Positions 1 to 30,300 are shown, counted from the first letter of the stretch. The stretch is 64,000 nt of DNA from Rhipicephalus microplus (GCF_043290135.1 NC_134710.1:281789776-281853775); one strand, 5' to 3'. Translations and numbers: made by a program. Notes: generated by a model from the letters alone, not told the origin.

Positions 1-23
1 TGACGCCTCATCCACCTACTCGA

Positions 24-320
24 TTGTTTGTGCTTAAAGAAGGCACCCTGTACCGCTGCAACGGGAACACAAATGGACAAGAACTGCTCCTTGTGGCGCC
101 TTCCCACTTCAGTTCGAGTGTTATCGCCCAGCTCCATGACGCCCACACCGCCGGTCACCTGGGTCTTTCTCAAACGTACGACCGTGTTCAACGTCGATTT
201 TACTGGCCCAGGCTCTATCGCTTCGTCCGCCACTGGGTCACCGCATGCGACTAGTGCAAACGTCAAAAAAACCTTCTGTGTGTCGTACCAGACTCTTCCA
301 GCCACTAAATCTTCCCATTG
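24..320 (+). pseudogene. Gypsy integrase H2C2 zinc-binding domain fragment
   Basis: The frame from 24 to 254 reads through TAGHLGLSQTYDRVQRRFYW, the H-x-x-x-AGHLG...YW core of the integrase_H2C2 fold. The expected C-x-x-C pair is present only as TACD, stop, CKRQK, so the second cysteine is separated by a stop codon (TAG at 252-254). A frameshift follows. This is a dead fragment. Confidence 0.7.
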
Positions 321-393
321 ACATCTTCTTTTGACTTGGTCTTAACCTCCTAGGCTCCTTTTCTGAGTCTACCTTCGGAAACGATTGGTTCTG

Positions 394-613
394 CTCATTT
401 AGACTGTGTCATGCTACACAGCAAGCCCACGTCATCACTTTCTGTATCGCGTAGTGTGGATGGAATCGTCGACCATGTGAATTGAAAAGCTTTAAGATTT
501 GGCTGCTTGCAAGTTTTTTCACCCTGTACGCATGTTGTTCTACTACCTGGTCAAATATTATTGATATTATTTTTGATTTTACGTATCCAACTGATAATTT
601 GGGTTTTACGTAT
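394..613. repeat. Dispersed 0.2-kb repeat, copy 1, inserted in the gypsy integrase
   Basis: This stretch interrupts the gypsy core and is about 85% identical by eye to 3201-3405. Shared landmarks are tgtcatgctacac, gaattgaaaagctt and ctacctggtcaaatatt. It ends with the GGGTTTTACGTATC string that, in the second copy, is the tail of a minus-strand SINE. Confidence 0.6.
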
Positions 614-1365
614 CGCACAACTAATTATGCCATCACTCTGGCTTTGCCGACTAGCTGTGCCACAAATGTTGCCGGTTTACTTTTGTACGCGTTGTCATTC
701 TCTATCATGGTGCTCCACGCCCACTACTCACAGATCGGGGACGCTATTTTCTGTCCCGAGCTATTGACGACCCGCTTCACTCTTGCGAGACCAACCAAAT
801 TTACGACGGCCTACCACTAACAAAAAAGTGGACTTACCGAACGATTCAACCGGACTTTAACTGACATGCTCTCTATGTACGTCTGCTCCGACCACCTAGA
901 CTGCGATGTTTCATTGTCCTTTATTACATTTGCATACAACTTCTCGAGCAACGATAACGCTGGATTTTTACCATTCTATCTCTTATTTGCCCACAACCCG
1001 ACTCCATCTTTCGACACCATCTTTCCGATAGCTGTATATTCACTGACTGAACGACCAGAGCTCGCAAAGCACGAGAAGTTGCTCGTAAGCACCTTTTAGC
1101 ATCGCAAGAGCAACAGAATAAGCAAGGTTACGACCCATGTCATCGCGACGTTTCCTTTGGTCCGGGTTCTCTTGTGTTGTTGTAGACCCCAACTCGGGAT
1201 TGGTCTCTGAAAACCTTCTTTCCAAGTATTCAGGACCCTACCACGCCTTCGCCAAGGGACCGACGTCACATAAAAAATAGTACCACTGAAGTCTTCATCT
1301 CCTTCAGCTCCACTGTCTACGGACATTGTTCATGTCTCCCACCTTAAGCTCTACCACTCTGCAAT
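614..1365 (+). pseudogene. Gypsy integrase core and C-terminal fragments
   Basis: After the inserted repeat, NYAITLALPTSCATNVA resumes the integrase core. Positions 866-1099 keep LTDMLSMYV and FAYNFSS followed by FLPFYLLFAHNP, the usual end of a gypsy core. The C-terminal region (LVLLW-type and GPY-type stretches) is spread over two frames at 1120-1290. Several stops make it a pseudogene. Confidence 0.6.
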
Positions 1366-1370
1366 AGCAT

Positions 1371-2024
1371 AGAAAGCACTGAGATGGTGCTTCAGCAACC
1401 GAAGGTCACGTTACAATACTACGTTACGCTGAAGAACCAATAAGAGATGCTGTGAGAAAGACGACGTAATTTTAGAATGTGGGGTGCGCTCTCGCTTGCC
1501 ATCTAGGCTTACGCTTTGCGTCGTGAAAGTATATCTGAGCTATCGCCTCGTTTCTCTGCGTGCTCTCCCGTAACAACATCTTAGTAATCTGTGATTCGCT
1601 GATGAAATTGCCTTGATAAGTTTCTCTGGGGATTAATCACAGCTCATGATCAATGAACTTTACACAGAAAGTAAAAGAGTAGGTCTGAAAATATTATGCA
1701 CAAAACTAAAGTAATGTGCAACCATCTGAAAAAAAACACTTTGCACTAGGCGGAGAGACGCTGAAAGTTGTGAAAAGGAATATATCTACGTAGGATAAGT
1801 AGTTACCGTGGGGCCGAGGCATGAGAGCTAAATAATTAGAAAAATAAGGATGGGGTAGATGACATTCGGTAAGCATTCTCAAATCATGAATGGTAATCGG
1901 CCACTAAGCCTCAAGAGGAATGTTTATAACAGCTTCATCATGCTGGTACTTCTACCTACAGAGCAGAAACCCAGATGTTTACAAAAAGTGTTCAGCTTAA
2001 ATTAAGGACGACACAGCGAGCGAG
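1371..2024. other. Unassigned, after the gypsy fragment
   Basis: Probably decayed downstream gypsy sequence. No open frame, splice-supported exon or repeat match within the window was recognised. Confidence 0.3.
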
Positions 2025-2256
2025 CCCTGCTGCGGTGGTCTAGTGGCTAAGGTACTCGGCTGCTGACCCGCAGGGCGCGGGTTTGAATCCCGGCTGCGGC
2101 GGCTGCATTTCCGATGGAGGCGGAAATGTTGTAGGCCCGTGTGCTCAGATTTGGGTGCACGTTAAAGAACACCAGGTGGTCTAAATTTCCGCAGCCCTCC
2201 ACTACGGCGTCTCTCATAATCATATAGTGGTTTTGGGACGTTAAACCCCACATATC
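2025..2256 (+). repeat. Ruka-type tRNA-derived SINE, full length
   Basis: Starts with the tRNA-like head (GGTGGTCTAGTGGCTAAGG as box A, GGTTTGAATCCC as box B) and continues through the CCGATGGAGGCGGAAATG and GGGTGCACGTTAAAGAA body to the GGGACGTTAAACCCCACATA tail. High similarity to the other copies marks it as fairly young. Confidence 0.9.
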
Positions 2257-2289
2257 ATCACGCAGCGAGCGATTCAGAGGAAAATGATA

Positions 2290-2596
2290 GGTGTAACTTT
2301 AGGAGAACAGAAGAGAATCAATTGGGTCAGGGAACAAACCGGTGTTAAGAACATATAATTAAAATCAACACGAAGAAATGAACATATGCTGGGCACGTAG
2401 CACGTAGGCTGCATAACTGCTGGTCATTAAGGGTTGACTGAATTCTTCGAAAAGGCAAACGTACAAAGCGGACACAGAAAAAAAGTTCGCATGCAGGTAC
2501 AACTTGGCAGCAGAAAGCACAAGGCTGGATTGATTGGCAAATCATGGGAGATGTCTTTGTCTTTCAGTGGGCGTAGTAAGGCGGATGATGATGATT
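2290..2596 (+). mobile_element. RTE-clade LINE 3' end, decayed
   Basis: Parallels 4495-4840: the same order of GTCAGGGAACAAACC, a GGGCACGTAGC stretch, CAACTTGGCAGCAGAAAGCA and a short GATGATGAT tail. It encodes the shattered C-terminus of an RTE reverse transcriptase (GH-V-A-R...W...RVT pattern). Confidence 0.55.
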
Positions 2597-2599
2597 TAA

Positions 2600-3200
2600 A
2601 CGGAAATATTAGTCATTCATGCGTGAGCGCACCTTCTGTTATTGTATAATTTAAATAAACACTCTCTGAGCATGTTCACCTGATGTCAGCGATGCAGTGT
2701 TGTGACGTCATAAAGATGTTTATATAACCTGCAGTTTAGAGAGCAAATGACTAGTTGGATCTACGCGCTTGCGCTTACACATTTTTTAGACGTCCTCGTT
2801 TGTGTGTGATCCTCTGCTATACTGAAGCTTTATTTTATTCATATGACTGGTGAAATGACTGGCTTAAGGGAAATTCAAAATACACGATATTCCAACATCA
2901 AGTTGTCAAAAGTAAAATAGTTTGTTTACACGGCTATTTATTCTATTGTGGTTAGCTATATCAAGGTTTCACCGTAAAGCGTGTGTAGGATTCGAAGATG
3001 TCCATAACAAACAAGTTTAGCATTGCAGCGATAACTCTATAGCGTTGTAGAAGCATGGCAAATGGTAAATTGGCAGAAGGCGAGTATAGTCAAGAGACTG
3101 GACACGCATGAGCACGGCCTTGCAAGAATATTTTATAAGGACATAAACAATCACACCTAAATGGCAAAATACCCGTTTGAATCCTTGTTCTCATCTTCCT
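2600..3200. other. Unassigned A+T-rich stretch
   Basis: No gene or repeat recognised; only short frames without motif support. Confidence 0.3.
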
Positions 3201-3385
3201 CTCATTTATCTTGTGTCATGCTACACCAGCAAGTCCACACTATTACTTTCTGTATAGTGTAGTGTGGATGGCATCGTTGACCGTGTGAATTGAAAAGCTT
3301 CAGAATTTTGCCGCTTGCATGTTTTTTCACCATGTACACATGCTTGTCTACTACCTGGTCAAATATTATTGATAATATTTTGGGT
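3201..3385. repeat. Dispersed 0.2-kb repeat, copy 2
   Basis: Second copy of the repeat at 394-613, here directly abutting the 3' end of an old minus-strand SINE at 3386. The joint layout suggests that copy 1 carries the SINE tail plus this adjoining DNA. Confidence 0.6.
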
Positions 3386-3600
3386 TTTACGTATCCAAAC
3401 CACAATATTAGGAGCTTCCACTGGGGAGGGCTGCTGAAATTTGCACCATCTGAATTTCTTTAGTGTGCACTGACACTGGACTGGACACAGGCCTATGAGA
3501 TTTAGCCTCAGTCAAAATGCGACCACCACGACTAGGATCGAACCCACGAATTTTGGATGAGCAGCCAATTTGCATTGCCATTGACCCCTTGCGGCGGACA
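3386..3600 (-). repeat. Very diverged tRNA-derived SINE
   Basis: Reads on the minus strand like the tail-to-head order of the tick SINE: GGGTTTTACGTATCCAAACC, a TTTAGTGTGCACTGA stretch, and GATCGAACCCACGA as a decayed box B. It is much older than the other copies. Confidence 0.5.
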
Positions 3601-3770
3601 GGGACTGTAAACTGAATACAAAAGTCTTAGTATATAGCGAAAATAAACGTTCATATTTTTTTGTGGAATTTATGTGCTCTCTAACTTTGTTCGCAAAGAA
3701 ACTTAAGTGAAGATTGATTTTGGGAAGAGAAGTTATTAAGATGATGAAGATATTGTTACTATAAAAGCAA

Positions 3771-4021
3771 GCCCTGTTGTGGTGGTCTCGTGGCTAAGGT
3801 ACTCAGCTGGTGACCCGCAGGTCACGGGATCCAATGCCGGCTGCGTCGGGTTCAAGTTCAATGAAGGCGAAAATGCTGTAGGCCCGTGTGCTCACATTTG
3901 GGTTCATGTCAAAGAACCCCAGGTGGTCAAAATTTTCGGAGCCCTTACACGGCGTCTCTCATAATCATAAGGCGAATTTGGGACGTTAAGTCTCACAAAT
4001 CAATCAATAAATCAATCAATC
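3771..4021 (+). repeat. Ruka-type SINE, full length, (ATCA)n tail
   Basis: Head at 3771 (GGTGGTCTCGTGGCTAAGG), body and GGGACGTTAAG tail with five ATCA-like units. Mutations in the head and box B region make it older than the 2-kb copy. Confidence 0.85.
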
Positions 4022-4494
4022 ACCTATTAGAACGTTCCACATCGTTTGAGTTTTTTTACAATTTAAACTATGCAACAGAATCTCACCAATGTGGAAATAT
4101 TTGACCACCTTGTTATTAAGTAACGAATGAACTATCCGTAATTTACGTCCTATTGCTTTCATTGGTACACAGAAACCTTACTCTTTAGATACACTTTATT
4201 TCATTCCTGCTTTCTGGACGCCCGTGAGCTTAATACTTCTGATGCCTGAGAAATTTTTCAAACAGCATAAAAATAATCTTCGCTGTAAGTAGGCGATTAC
4301 CGTCTCTCTAAAAAAGGAGATTGCATATAAAAAAGCTGCAGCATTTGAAGTATATACACTTCACAAGGCGTCAGCGCGTATTCACCAGTCGCAAATAGGG
4401 GGAACTTTTAGGTAATTGCAATAAATAATGATGCAGAAAGCTTTACAGGAATCTCTGAGTAATCTTTTGGTGCGGGGTTGTCTACGAAACTCTG
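4022..4494. other. Unassigned A+T-rich stretch
   Basis: No coding potential or repeat identity found. Confidence 0.3.
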
Positions 4495-4840
4495 CTCTCT
4501 TCTTGAAGAAGAGAGCAGAGTGGATTAGGGAACAAACGAGGGTTAAGGATAACATAGCTGAAATCAAGAAGAAGAAATGGACATGGGCCGGGCATGTAGC
4601 GCGTAGACAGGATAACCGCTGGTCGTTGAGAGTAACTAACTGATTTCCCAGAGAAGGCAAGTGGGTTAGGGGGAGACAAAAGGTTAGGTGGGCAGATGAG
4701 ATTAAGAAGTTTGCGGGTATAAATTGGCAGCAGCAAGCACAGGACCGGGTTATATGGCGCAACTTGGGAGAGGCCTTTGTCCTGCAGTGGACGTAGTCAG
4801 GCTGATGATGATGACGATGATGATGATGATGATGATGATG
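4495..4840 (+). mobile_element. RTE-clade LINE 3' end with GAT repeat tail
   Basis: In frame from about 4500, KKKWTWAGHVARRQDNRWSL is followed by RVTNWFPREGKWVRGRQK and WADEIKKFAGINWQQQAQDR. This is the conserved C-terminal block of RTE-like reverse transcriptases (GHVAR..DNRW..RVT.W...RGR...RW.DEI). A stop follows and the element ends in (GATGAT)n at 4803-4840, typical of RTE 3' tails. It is 5'-truncated, as usual for LINEs. Confidence 0.8.
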
Positions 4841-4992
4841 GTGATGTCTACGAAACTGAGAGGTGAATCAAAAGCAAAATTCACGTTTGCGGTATGCGTT
4901 TATTCGAAACTAATTAGAATAAAGAGTCAAACAACGAGTTCCTAAACATGCATGCCTGCTAATAAACTAAATCTAGCTTCCTTTTTTTCCAG

Positions 4993-24095
<19,103 letters not shown>

Positions 24096-24567
24096 TTAGA
24101 GGTTCTGGAAATTTTCTAAAGTCGCATAGTTTTAAAATACTGATCCTGAAGCAAGTGTGTGCCAAGCCGTTACAGCCTCATTGAATGTTGGTACAAACAT
24201 CCCATAGTGGGTGTGCATCTACGGTCGTTCAATGCAACATTGAGGACGCTCCAGGTAACAATATTTATTCCACATTTAGAAGAATTCATTTGTAACTTAT
24301 TTCAAGTTTCCATGCGAGTATGAATTGTAGGACATCCTAGCATAAGTGCGTTGTATCTCTTTATGCTGACCGTCTCTTGTCTCTACAGAACATATCAAGA
24401 CGTTTTTTCTTATTTCATCCAGAAACAGGCTAAGAATTGCACAAAATTTTGACTGCTGGTCACTGGCAACGCACTATCATCTGATTCCCGATCCCTTATA
24501 CTGACCGTTTTTCAAATGATGATGCTTGTTTTTAATGGCATTGCAATGGGTCTCTTCGGAATTGCAT

Positions 24568-24573
24568 AATAAA
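24568..24573 (+). terminator. Candidate polyadenylation signal (AATAAA), proximal
   Basis: AATAAA lies 473 bp after the stop codon of the NRF-6-like gene. No strong GT-rich downstream element was obvious, so its use is uncertain. Confidence 0.3.
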
Positions 24574-25527
24574 TGAAGCAGGTGCAAAGAAAGAGGCAAG
24601 GGGTGTGTGCTTGAAAACATGTCGCTCATTAAGCTCACAGTCCAAAATACCTCCGGACACAGCTGCTGGCGACACAGTACTTTCCTTCGCAACCGTGATA
24701 GCATTTCCGTCATAATTTTTTCCTGGTAATGAGAGTTGAAAGCGTGGTTGCCTAAATGGATTCATGTATGCACAGTTACTAAAAGCACAGTTGCCCCGCT
24801 AGAGGTGTGTGATGGTTGTCTGCGGCTTCCTCATAGCTTCGCCTTGAAAGGAACTTGGAGAGAGAAAGTTGAATGTGCACCTCCTTACTCCTTCGATGCG
24901 TCGATTCTGCGTTAGTAAACTTGACTCTGAAAATACATTTATCAAAATTATTATAATTTTGCCCATGCTATGTTGCTTCCTCAACTTCATTACTATATTA
25001 GCATAGAGAAATTACCATGCTAAATTTATGCTAAATATTGTTGTGAGATTGCAATCACTTTTCAATTTTTCAGCCTTTCAACGTATAGGTGGCTCCCAGA
25101 AAGTGCTTTCAGTGAGCCTTGACGACACGAGATAAAACTTAGATATCACGTGTCCAGCCTTTGCCAAAGAGAAAACCTGAACAAGACAAACGAGCAAAAA
25201 TATACCTACTTGAAAGCATGAAACTTTCTTCTCTTTTTCGTCGAAAAGTACTATCACTATGCATGCGTGAGAACGTCGTGAAAAGTTATAGATTAGTTCG
25301 TTTGCCTAAAATATAATGAGCCATTCTATCTACGTGGCCTAAATATACATTTCACACCATGTCTTCCAAATATAGAATATTGATTGTAAATTTGTACATA
25401 TATGTATTTTTACATTAAGTTGCTTTGTATGTAAACGCTATGTTTGAACTCTCTTTTGTGCTGTCACCGAAACTGGCGTGGCATATCGTGTGCTTGCCTT
25501 CGTTATGCACATGAGCAAAGTTCCTTC

Positions 25528-25533
25528 AATAAA
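25528..25533 (+). terminator. Candidate polyadenylation signal (AATAAA), distal
   Basis: AATAAA at 1.43 kb past the stop is followed within 30 bp by a T/GT-rich stretch, which fits a cleavage signal better than the proximal site. It would give a 3' UTR of about 1.45 kb. Confidence 0.35.
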
Positions 25534-26004
25534 CTCCCTTTTTGTTCTTTTCATTATTTGTGTCTTATTTCTTACTGGCAGCGTGCCAAGTTGTCACATC
25601 ATTTGAACAACAGCAGTGTAAATTCGTTCTTCAATGCATTCTCTCAATCAAGCATTAAAATCCACATGTATATATGTATGCGCATAGTTGTGTCTTGTAG
25701 CATGCGATTGAAACCAGTAAGGAGCACATCATCCTTGATAATTCGTTTGTTTCATTCAAGCTATGATGCGACACTTCAAAGGTTCAAGTTAACTTGAATA
25801 ACACTGTCGCCATCTCAATCAATAATGGTTTCTTCTACTTATTCGTTCATCACGTTACCATAGAAAATGTGTTTAAAATGGTCTCTTATTCACTGAGGAT
25901 ACTTTTCAGTCATACCACATTGAAGTCATCTGCAACATTGCGCTTAGATGGCCAGGGTATTGGCAATGTACTCTATGTTCAGCCCCAACTAACATAAGAA
26001 TCTT

Positions 26005-26545
26005 CACTTATAAAAGTCTGGTACATTCAATATTCTAGTAAGGCTGTCATATGCAAACCGCACAAAATATCCGACAAAAAAATTCAGCCTATCCAGAAGA
26101 AAGCAATCATCTTGTGTAATTGTTATACGATAGCTATTATTCTCCTAGTTAGTTCCTATCTTCATACTCCTCAGCTTACTAGGTGTCTCTCTTCTCGTCG
26201 TCCCGTTCACAATTTAGAGTTATTTTGTGCTATATAGCTAATTCACTGTCCACAATTTTTTTACTAGGCAACGACATCAGACAGACTGAAACCCCAGTCA
26301 CCCGAAATGATAATTAACTGAACATGACTTTTTTTTAATCACCGTACTAATGCACGTCAATACAAATCTTTGTCCACACTATTCGCATCTGGAATGATTT
26401 ATCCGGTCAAATTGAATTTTTTATTCTCAGTGAATTTTAACACTACTAACGATTGGTTTTAAAGTTCAGTAAACGTTGTGTTTTATTGCAAATTTGTATT
26501 CTACCTGCACTCCTGCGACATCATTCAAAGCCTGTAATATGTTGA
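26005..26545 (+). mobile_element. CR1-like LINE 3' end, decayed
   Basis: Across frames it keeps KSLVHSIF, KKIQPIQKKAIILCN and IRIWNDLSGQI, the C-terminal RT pattern of CR1-like LINEs (KIQ-x-x-A-x-R, then I-x-x-WN-x-L). Stops are frequent. Confidence 0.5.
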
Positions 26546-26659
26546 AATTAAAAGAAACAACAAATAACGTAACGAGCATAAAGGTGCAATGCTAAACAGA
26601 CAGACGAGCTGATGGGCACCTAGGCGGTCCTGGCATTGGCCGTTTTGATAAGTCTAGCA

Positions 26660-26945
26660 ATTTGTTTTTTGCATTCGTCCTCTATTTCTCTTTTTCCTTT
26701 TTCTTCTCTCTGTTGCTATTGCCTTTTTTGTGTGTTTATTTATATTTCCATTTCTCTATCTTTGTTGCTCTATTTTTTATTTCTTTTATTCCTTTCTTTC
26801 TCTATATCTGTTCCTGTATTTAGTACCCTCTTTTGTTGCTCTTCTCTCTTTTTCTCGTTCTTTCTTTTTTCCTTCATCTCCTACTCTTCATCACAGCTCT
26901 TCTCCTAACGCTCTCTTTCCCTTTGCACACCCTTACTACACTATA
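26660..26945 (+). repeat. Polypyrimidine tract
   Basis: About 285 bp is strongly T+C-biased on this strand, without a fixed period. The open frames rich in Phe, Ser and Leu follow from composition. Confidence 0.8.
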
Positions 26946-27044
26946 TAGCACAAGCATTTACCACGCTCTACTGGCTTGCCGCGTTTTTTGTGCTCCTTGC
27001 TTCAAAACATTTATCGGCCATGGGCCTAGGTCACGGTGCAAAAA

Positions 27045-27243
27045 CCGCAGGGCGTGGGTTCGAATCCCGGCTGCGGTGGCTGCATTTCCGACGGAGGCGG
27101 AAATGTTGTAGGCCCGGGTCTCAGATTTGGGTACACGTTATAGAACCCTAGGTGGTCTAAGTTTCCGGAGCCCTCCACTACGGCGTCTCTCATAATCATA
27201 TAGTGGTTTTTGGGACGTTAAACCCCACATATCAATCAATCAA
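27045..27243 (+). repeat. 5'-truncated Ruka-type SINE with exact target-site duplication
   Basis: Starts inside the head just before box B (GTGGGTTCGAATCCC) and ends in (ATCA)n. The 14-bp repeat TCACGGTGCAAAAA flanks it at 27031-27044 and 27244-27257. Confidence 0.95.
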
Positions 27244-27257
27244 TCACGGTGCAAAAA

Positions 27258-27819
27258 TATTTTAGTTGAGCAAACGCCACAAAGTCGCGCTTGGCGGGGA
27301 GGGACCGATTATGTTCTCGTTTGCTGCGTGCCGATAGATTGTTCCCTGGACTGAGGACCATGGCGGGCTACTGGAAATTCCGCAAAGCACATCCAGCACG
27401 TGGGCGACGGTTTTGAAATCTGAGATAACTGGGTTACCGCGTGATATCAACCACAACACATGGCACCCATGGAGCGGCGCTGCCAAAGAGGGGGTGATAA
27501 GGAAGGAGGTACAGGGTACGGCGATGGTGTTGTGGCGATGATGAATGAGCGCAGCGACTTTCCTGCGTCACGGGGCTTTCCTAAACCGAAAGAGGGCGAG
27601 GAGAAATGCTGTGGCAAAGTTTGTAGGACCACATCTCGGGCTCCTTGAGAGGCACAACATTATTGAGCCACGCTTAGTCCCGAAGTTCACTCACGTAAAG
27701 AATTCTTGCACCCAGGTCATGTGCTATTCTGGCTTCAGCCCATCGCAGTGACTACCGTGTTGCAGTTCTTCGCCTTCCCACCGGTAAGGTGGTTGGGAAT
27801 TCTGTTGTAGAAACATGTG
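27258..27819. other. Unassigned, relatively G+C-rich
   Basis: Precedes the gag-like fragment and may be its 5' region. No motif was recognised. Confidence 0.3.
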
Positions 27820-28227
27820 TCTCTAGCTGTGGGCCTTTACCGGATTCCATATTTCAGATATACTTTTCGGGAAATTATCGAGTTGAAGAAATTAGGCTTT
27901 ATAGGTAAATTTCAAATGTATCGTGTTTGTAGGGTAATATGCAAGTCAACGGCAACAAAAACAAACTTGGTCACAAAAGGTGAATTTTTCGTCGAGTTAT
28001 CGATGCCGTGTTATTTACGTGGAGCCTATGGAAATTAATATGAAGCTTCTATGGCTTTCTGGGCAATTGAAGGGTGCCGATGTTCACGAGGCACTCCAAG
28101 TATTTGGGAAAGTCAAGACAATGTCACAAGAAAACTGGAAAGTAGCGGACGTGGAGCAAATGCAGACGCTATATTGATTGTGGTTTTTTCCCTCGCCGAT
28201 GAAGTCCGCGTTGCCGATATTGCCCAC
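27820..28227 (+). pseudogene. Retroelement gag-like/ORF1 fragment, cut off by an LTR
   Basis: 27.88-28.20 kb reads, over three frames, GFIGKFQMYRVCRV, ADVHEALQVFGKVKTM, ENWKVADVEQMQTL and SLADEVRVADIAH. From memory this resembles a tick retroelement gag-like protein in which CCHC zinc knuckles would follow. Homology stops at 28227, where the LTR of gypsy A begins, so the target ORF was broken by that insertion. Family assignment is tentative. Confidence 0.5.
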
Positions 28228-28317
28228 TGTTGTGACTGGGGGACTTCGTCGGGACCCAGAGCCAACCGAGGGTCAGGGTAAAGACGAACCTAGGAGACCG
28301 AGCTGAGAACTGAAACG

Positions 28318-28323
28318 TTTATT
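28318..28323 (-). terminator. Polyadenylation signal of the gypsy A LTR
   Basis: AATAAA on the minus strand, within the presumed R region. Confidence 0.55.
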
Positions 28324-28399
28324 TACAGCATTTACATGATTAGGTAGCATGATACATGAGAGAAAGCAAAAAGCACACCCAAGCACCTCGGCGCACGCG

Positions 28400-28406
28400 T
28401 TTTATA
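28400..28406 (-). promoter_or_regulatory. TATA box of the gypsy A LTR
   Basis: TATAAAA on the minus strand within GGGTATAAAACGCG, in the expected place upstream of the LTR polyadenylation signal. Confidence 0.6.
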
Positions 28407-29539
28407 CCCTCCGCCTTCTCAAGAATCCCTGCGAGGGAAGACAGAAGAGTCGAAAATCCTCCAATGCAATCAGCGTCTATCACTGCACTCGCGAACCATT
28501 GTCTTTCACTGCGCTCACGGAAAGGCCAAGTCCCAAACCCCTTAAAGGAAAGGGCGAACAGCACGCACCGATCGTCTTACAGGGAAGGGGCAGCAGACAC
28601 AAAAAACATGGCACAGCTGCCACGGTGCGTTGACCTTGAGCTCACGCGCAGAGTAGATTCCTTCGGTTTGGCAATGTTCTCGGACGACTCATCGAGGAGG
28701 CCTGGCCGCTGGGCAGTCCGGAAGCGCAGGAAAAGAACATGACGAAAGGCACTCCGGTTTGTCCGTCACTTCATACATTGTCAGGCGCATTCCGACAACT
28801 CCAACAACGCAAAGGGGACCCGTCTTTCTACCAGACAGCAAAACAGCCCTTTCCAGGTAATCCGTCGGCCGGCCGTGCGGGCAAAACGGGCTTGAGGGCA
28901 GCCGGCGGAGATAAAGAATTTGCTGTGCTGTCGCTTACGAGACACTCAGAAAGCATGGCAAAGTTGAAATCCATCCACACGTTCAAGCGGGCTCAAGACA
29001 CGGGGGCCGATCACAACACCACATTTTAGCTGTCTGCGGGGTGCAAAGCTTCGTTCTAATAACTGACCGCGTGACCATTTTGCCTTCAATGCAGTAAGGT
29101 TCAACACATCCATCGAAACTGCAGGACCCCTCGCTGCGATGACTGTCGACTCTTCCGTCATTCAGCCGAGGATAGTGTTATGACATACGCCAACTAGCTG
29201 TGGAAGCGCACGCAACAGCCAGATGATACCTACAAGTGTATATCATCGATAGTACTGAGGTACTTTATGCAACGGGAGACGCTCAATTCCCTTCAGATTT
29301 TGCGGGCTCTACCAAAAAGGTTCCAAAATTGGAATGAAAGCCAGTCGCTGTTGAATCAGCTGAAACTTCTTAGTGCAATCAGAACCAAGTGGCTCATATA
29401 AGCAGCTGACCCAAAATGGCTCCGCATAATTCATAGCACAAGGAGAATTCCCGCTGTGCATTTATTAGGCTACAGTAAAAAGCGGGTGGTTGCGTTTGAG
29501 CCTTCATACATCAACCACATCACGAGATGACAAAGGCGA

Positions 29540-30300
29540 GAAGGTTGTGGGTTGATCCAGTGCAATTTCGTACGTAACGTCTGTTGCTTGTTAAAGCACG
29601 TGGTATGGGCCCTTCAAACGAGAAAGTAGTTTCTCTGAAAGACCAACGCATCGTGTTGGGGGCAAGAGAAGAGTGAGAGAACCCACTAGGAACCGTTCTT
29701 CGTGATGCCGCTCTATGTAAAGGTGCTTCTGTGTTTGTTGAGAAGACATCGATATGCTGTGGGCGATCTAACGAGCGTGGTCAGCGCGAGCAATAGCATT
29801 GCGAGCATATTCGGTGGTCGACTCTGCCAAATCCAGAAGGAATGTATTCATTAACAACGTTGGTTCGCGTCAAAATAAAAAAGTAAAACGGTGAGAATAC
29901 ACTAGCGTCGTGGGAGGGAGGAGTTGTACGCGAACGTGACAAATGGTAGTATCTTAGTCACTGGGATCGGTATCGACACGCGTTCGGTTTAACCACTCTG
30001 TAAGCTCGTTTTTCTGGGGGTGGTGCAAAGTCGTAGCTTATGATGGGCCGAGCAGGACCGCAGAATATCGTCTATACCTCGGGCAAGAAAGGTACGACCT
30101 GGATCTATTAGCTGTTGGCGTGGATCAGCATGCATTGAATTATGGTCTGGGAGCACAAAAATGACGTTCATAGCAAAGCTGGTGCACAAGGCTCGGGTGA
30201 TTGCGTAGCGGGTCACGTAATGTGTGGCAATAGTGACCCATTTGTTGCTCAAAGTTAATGAGGGAAAGGGCCCTAGAAGATCAAAACTGATTCGCAAAAA
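29540..30300 (-). pseudogene. Gypsy A integrase core and C-terminal domain
   Basis: FDLLGPFPSLTLSNKWVTIA opens the core, then HYVTRYAITRALCTSFAMNV and DPRQQLIDPGRTFLARGID. The canonical second acidic residue in a TDRG context is replaced (IDPGRTF). FVTFAYNSS and GLSEKLLSRLKGPYHVL (C-terminal domain) follow in shifted frames. Frameshifts and stops disrupt it. Confidence 0.75.

Larger units (their letters stand above)
1..1370 (+). mobile_element. Decayed Ty3/gypsy retrotransposon, integrase region
   Basis: The left edge enters a gypsy pol gene at the integrase zinc-binding domain. Integrase core fragments and the C-terminal basic region follow, broken by stops, frameshifts and a 220-bp insertion at about 394-613. 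It is the same broad family as the minus-strand gypsy element at 28.2-42.8 kb, with a similar GHLGLS...FYWP stretch. No LTR was recognised downstream; DNA from 1370 to 2024 is unassigned. Confidence 0.75.
24096..26004. other. 3' UTR/flank of the NRF-6-like gene
   Basis: About 1.9 kb of A+T-rich unique-looking DNA after the stop codon. Apart from the two AATAAA candidates I see no coding or repeat signal; short open frames here have no recognisable motif. Confidence 0.4.
28228..29185 (-). repeat. LTR of gypsy element A (958 bp)
   Basis: The + strand begins TGTTGTGACTGGGG and ends GTTATGACA, giving TGT...ACA ends. On the minus strand a TATAAAA box (28400-28406) precedes AATAAA (28318-28323) by about 80 bp, as expected for a U3-R-U5 layout. 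The bases adjoining the internal side (29186 onward) do not form a good polypurine tract. The 5-bp flanks CCCAC and TACGC differ, so it is not a solo LTR. Confidence 0.7.

Noticed and set aside
409..618. Similar 67-69 codon minus-strand frames at 409-618 and 3202-3405
   Set aside because: The DNA repeat explains the similarity; changes are not concentrated at third positions and no protein family is recognised.
26636..27111. Phe/Ser/Leu-rich frames resembling membrane proteins
   Set aside because: They follow from the polypyrimidine tract composition.
28349..29029. Three overlapping frames of 94-128 codons
   Set aside because: They lie inside the LTR of gypsy A and read against its promoter orientation.
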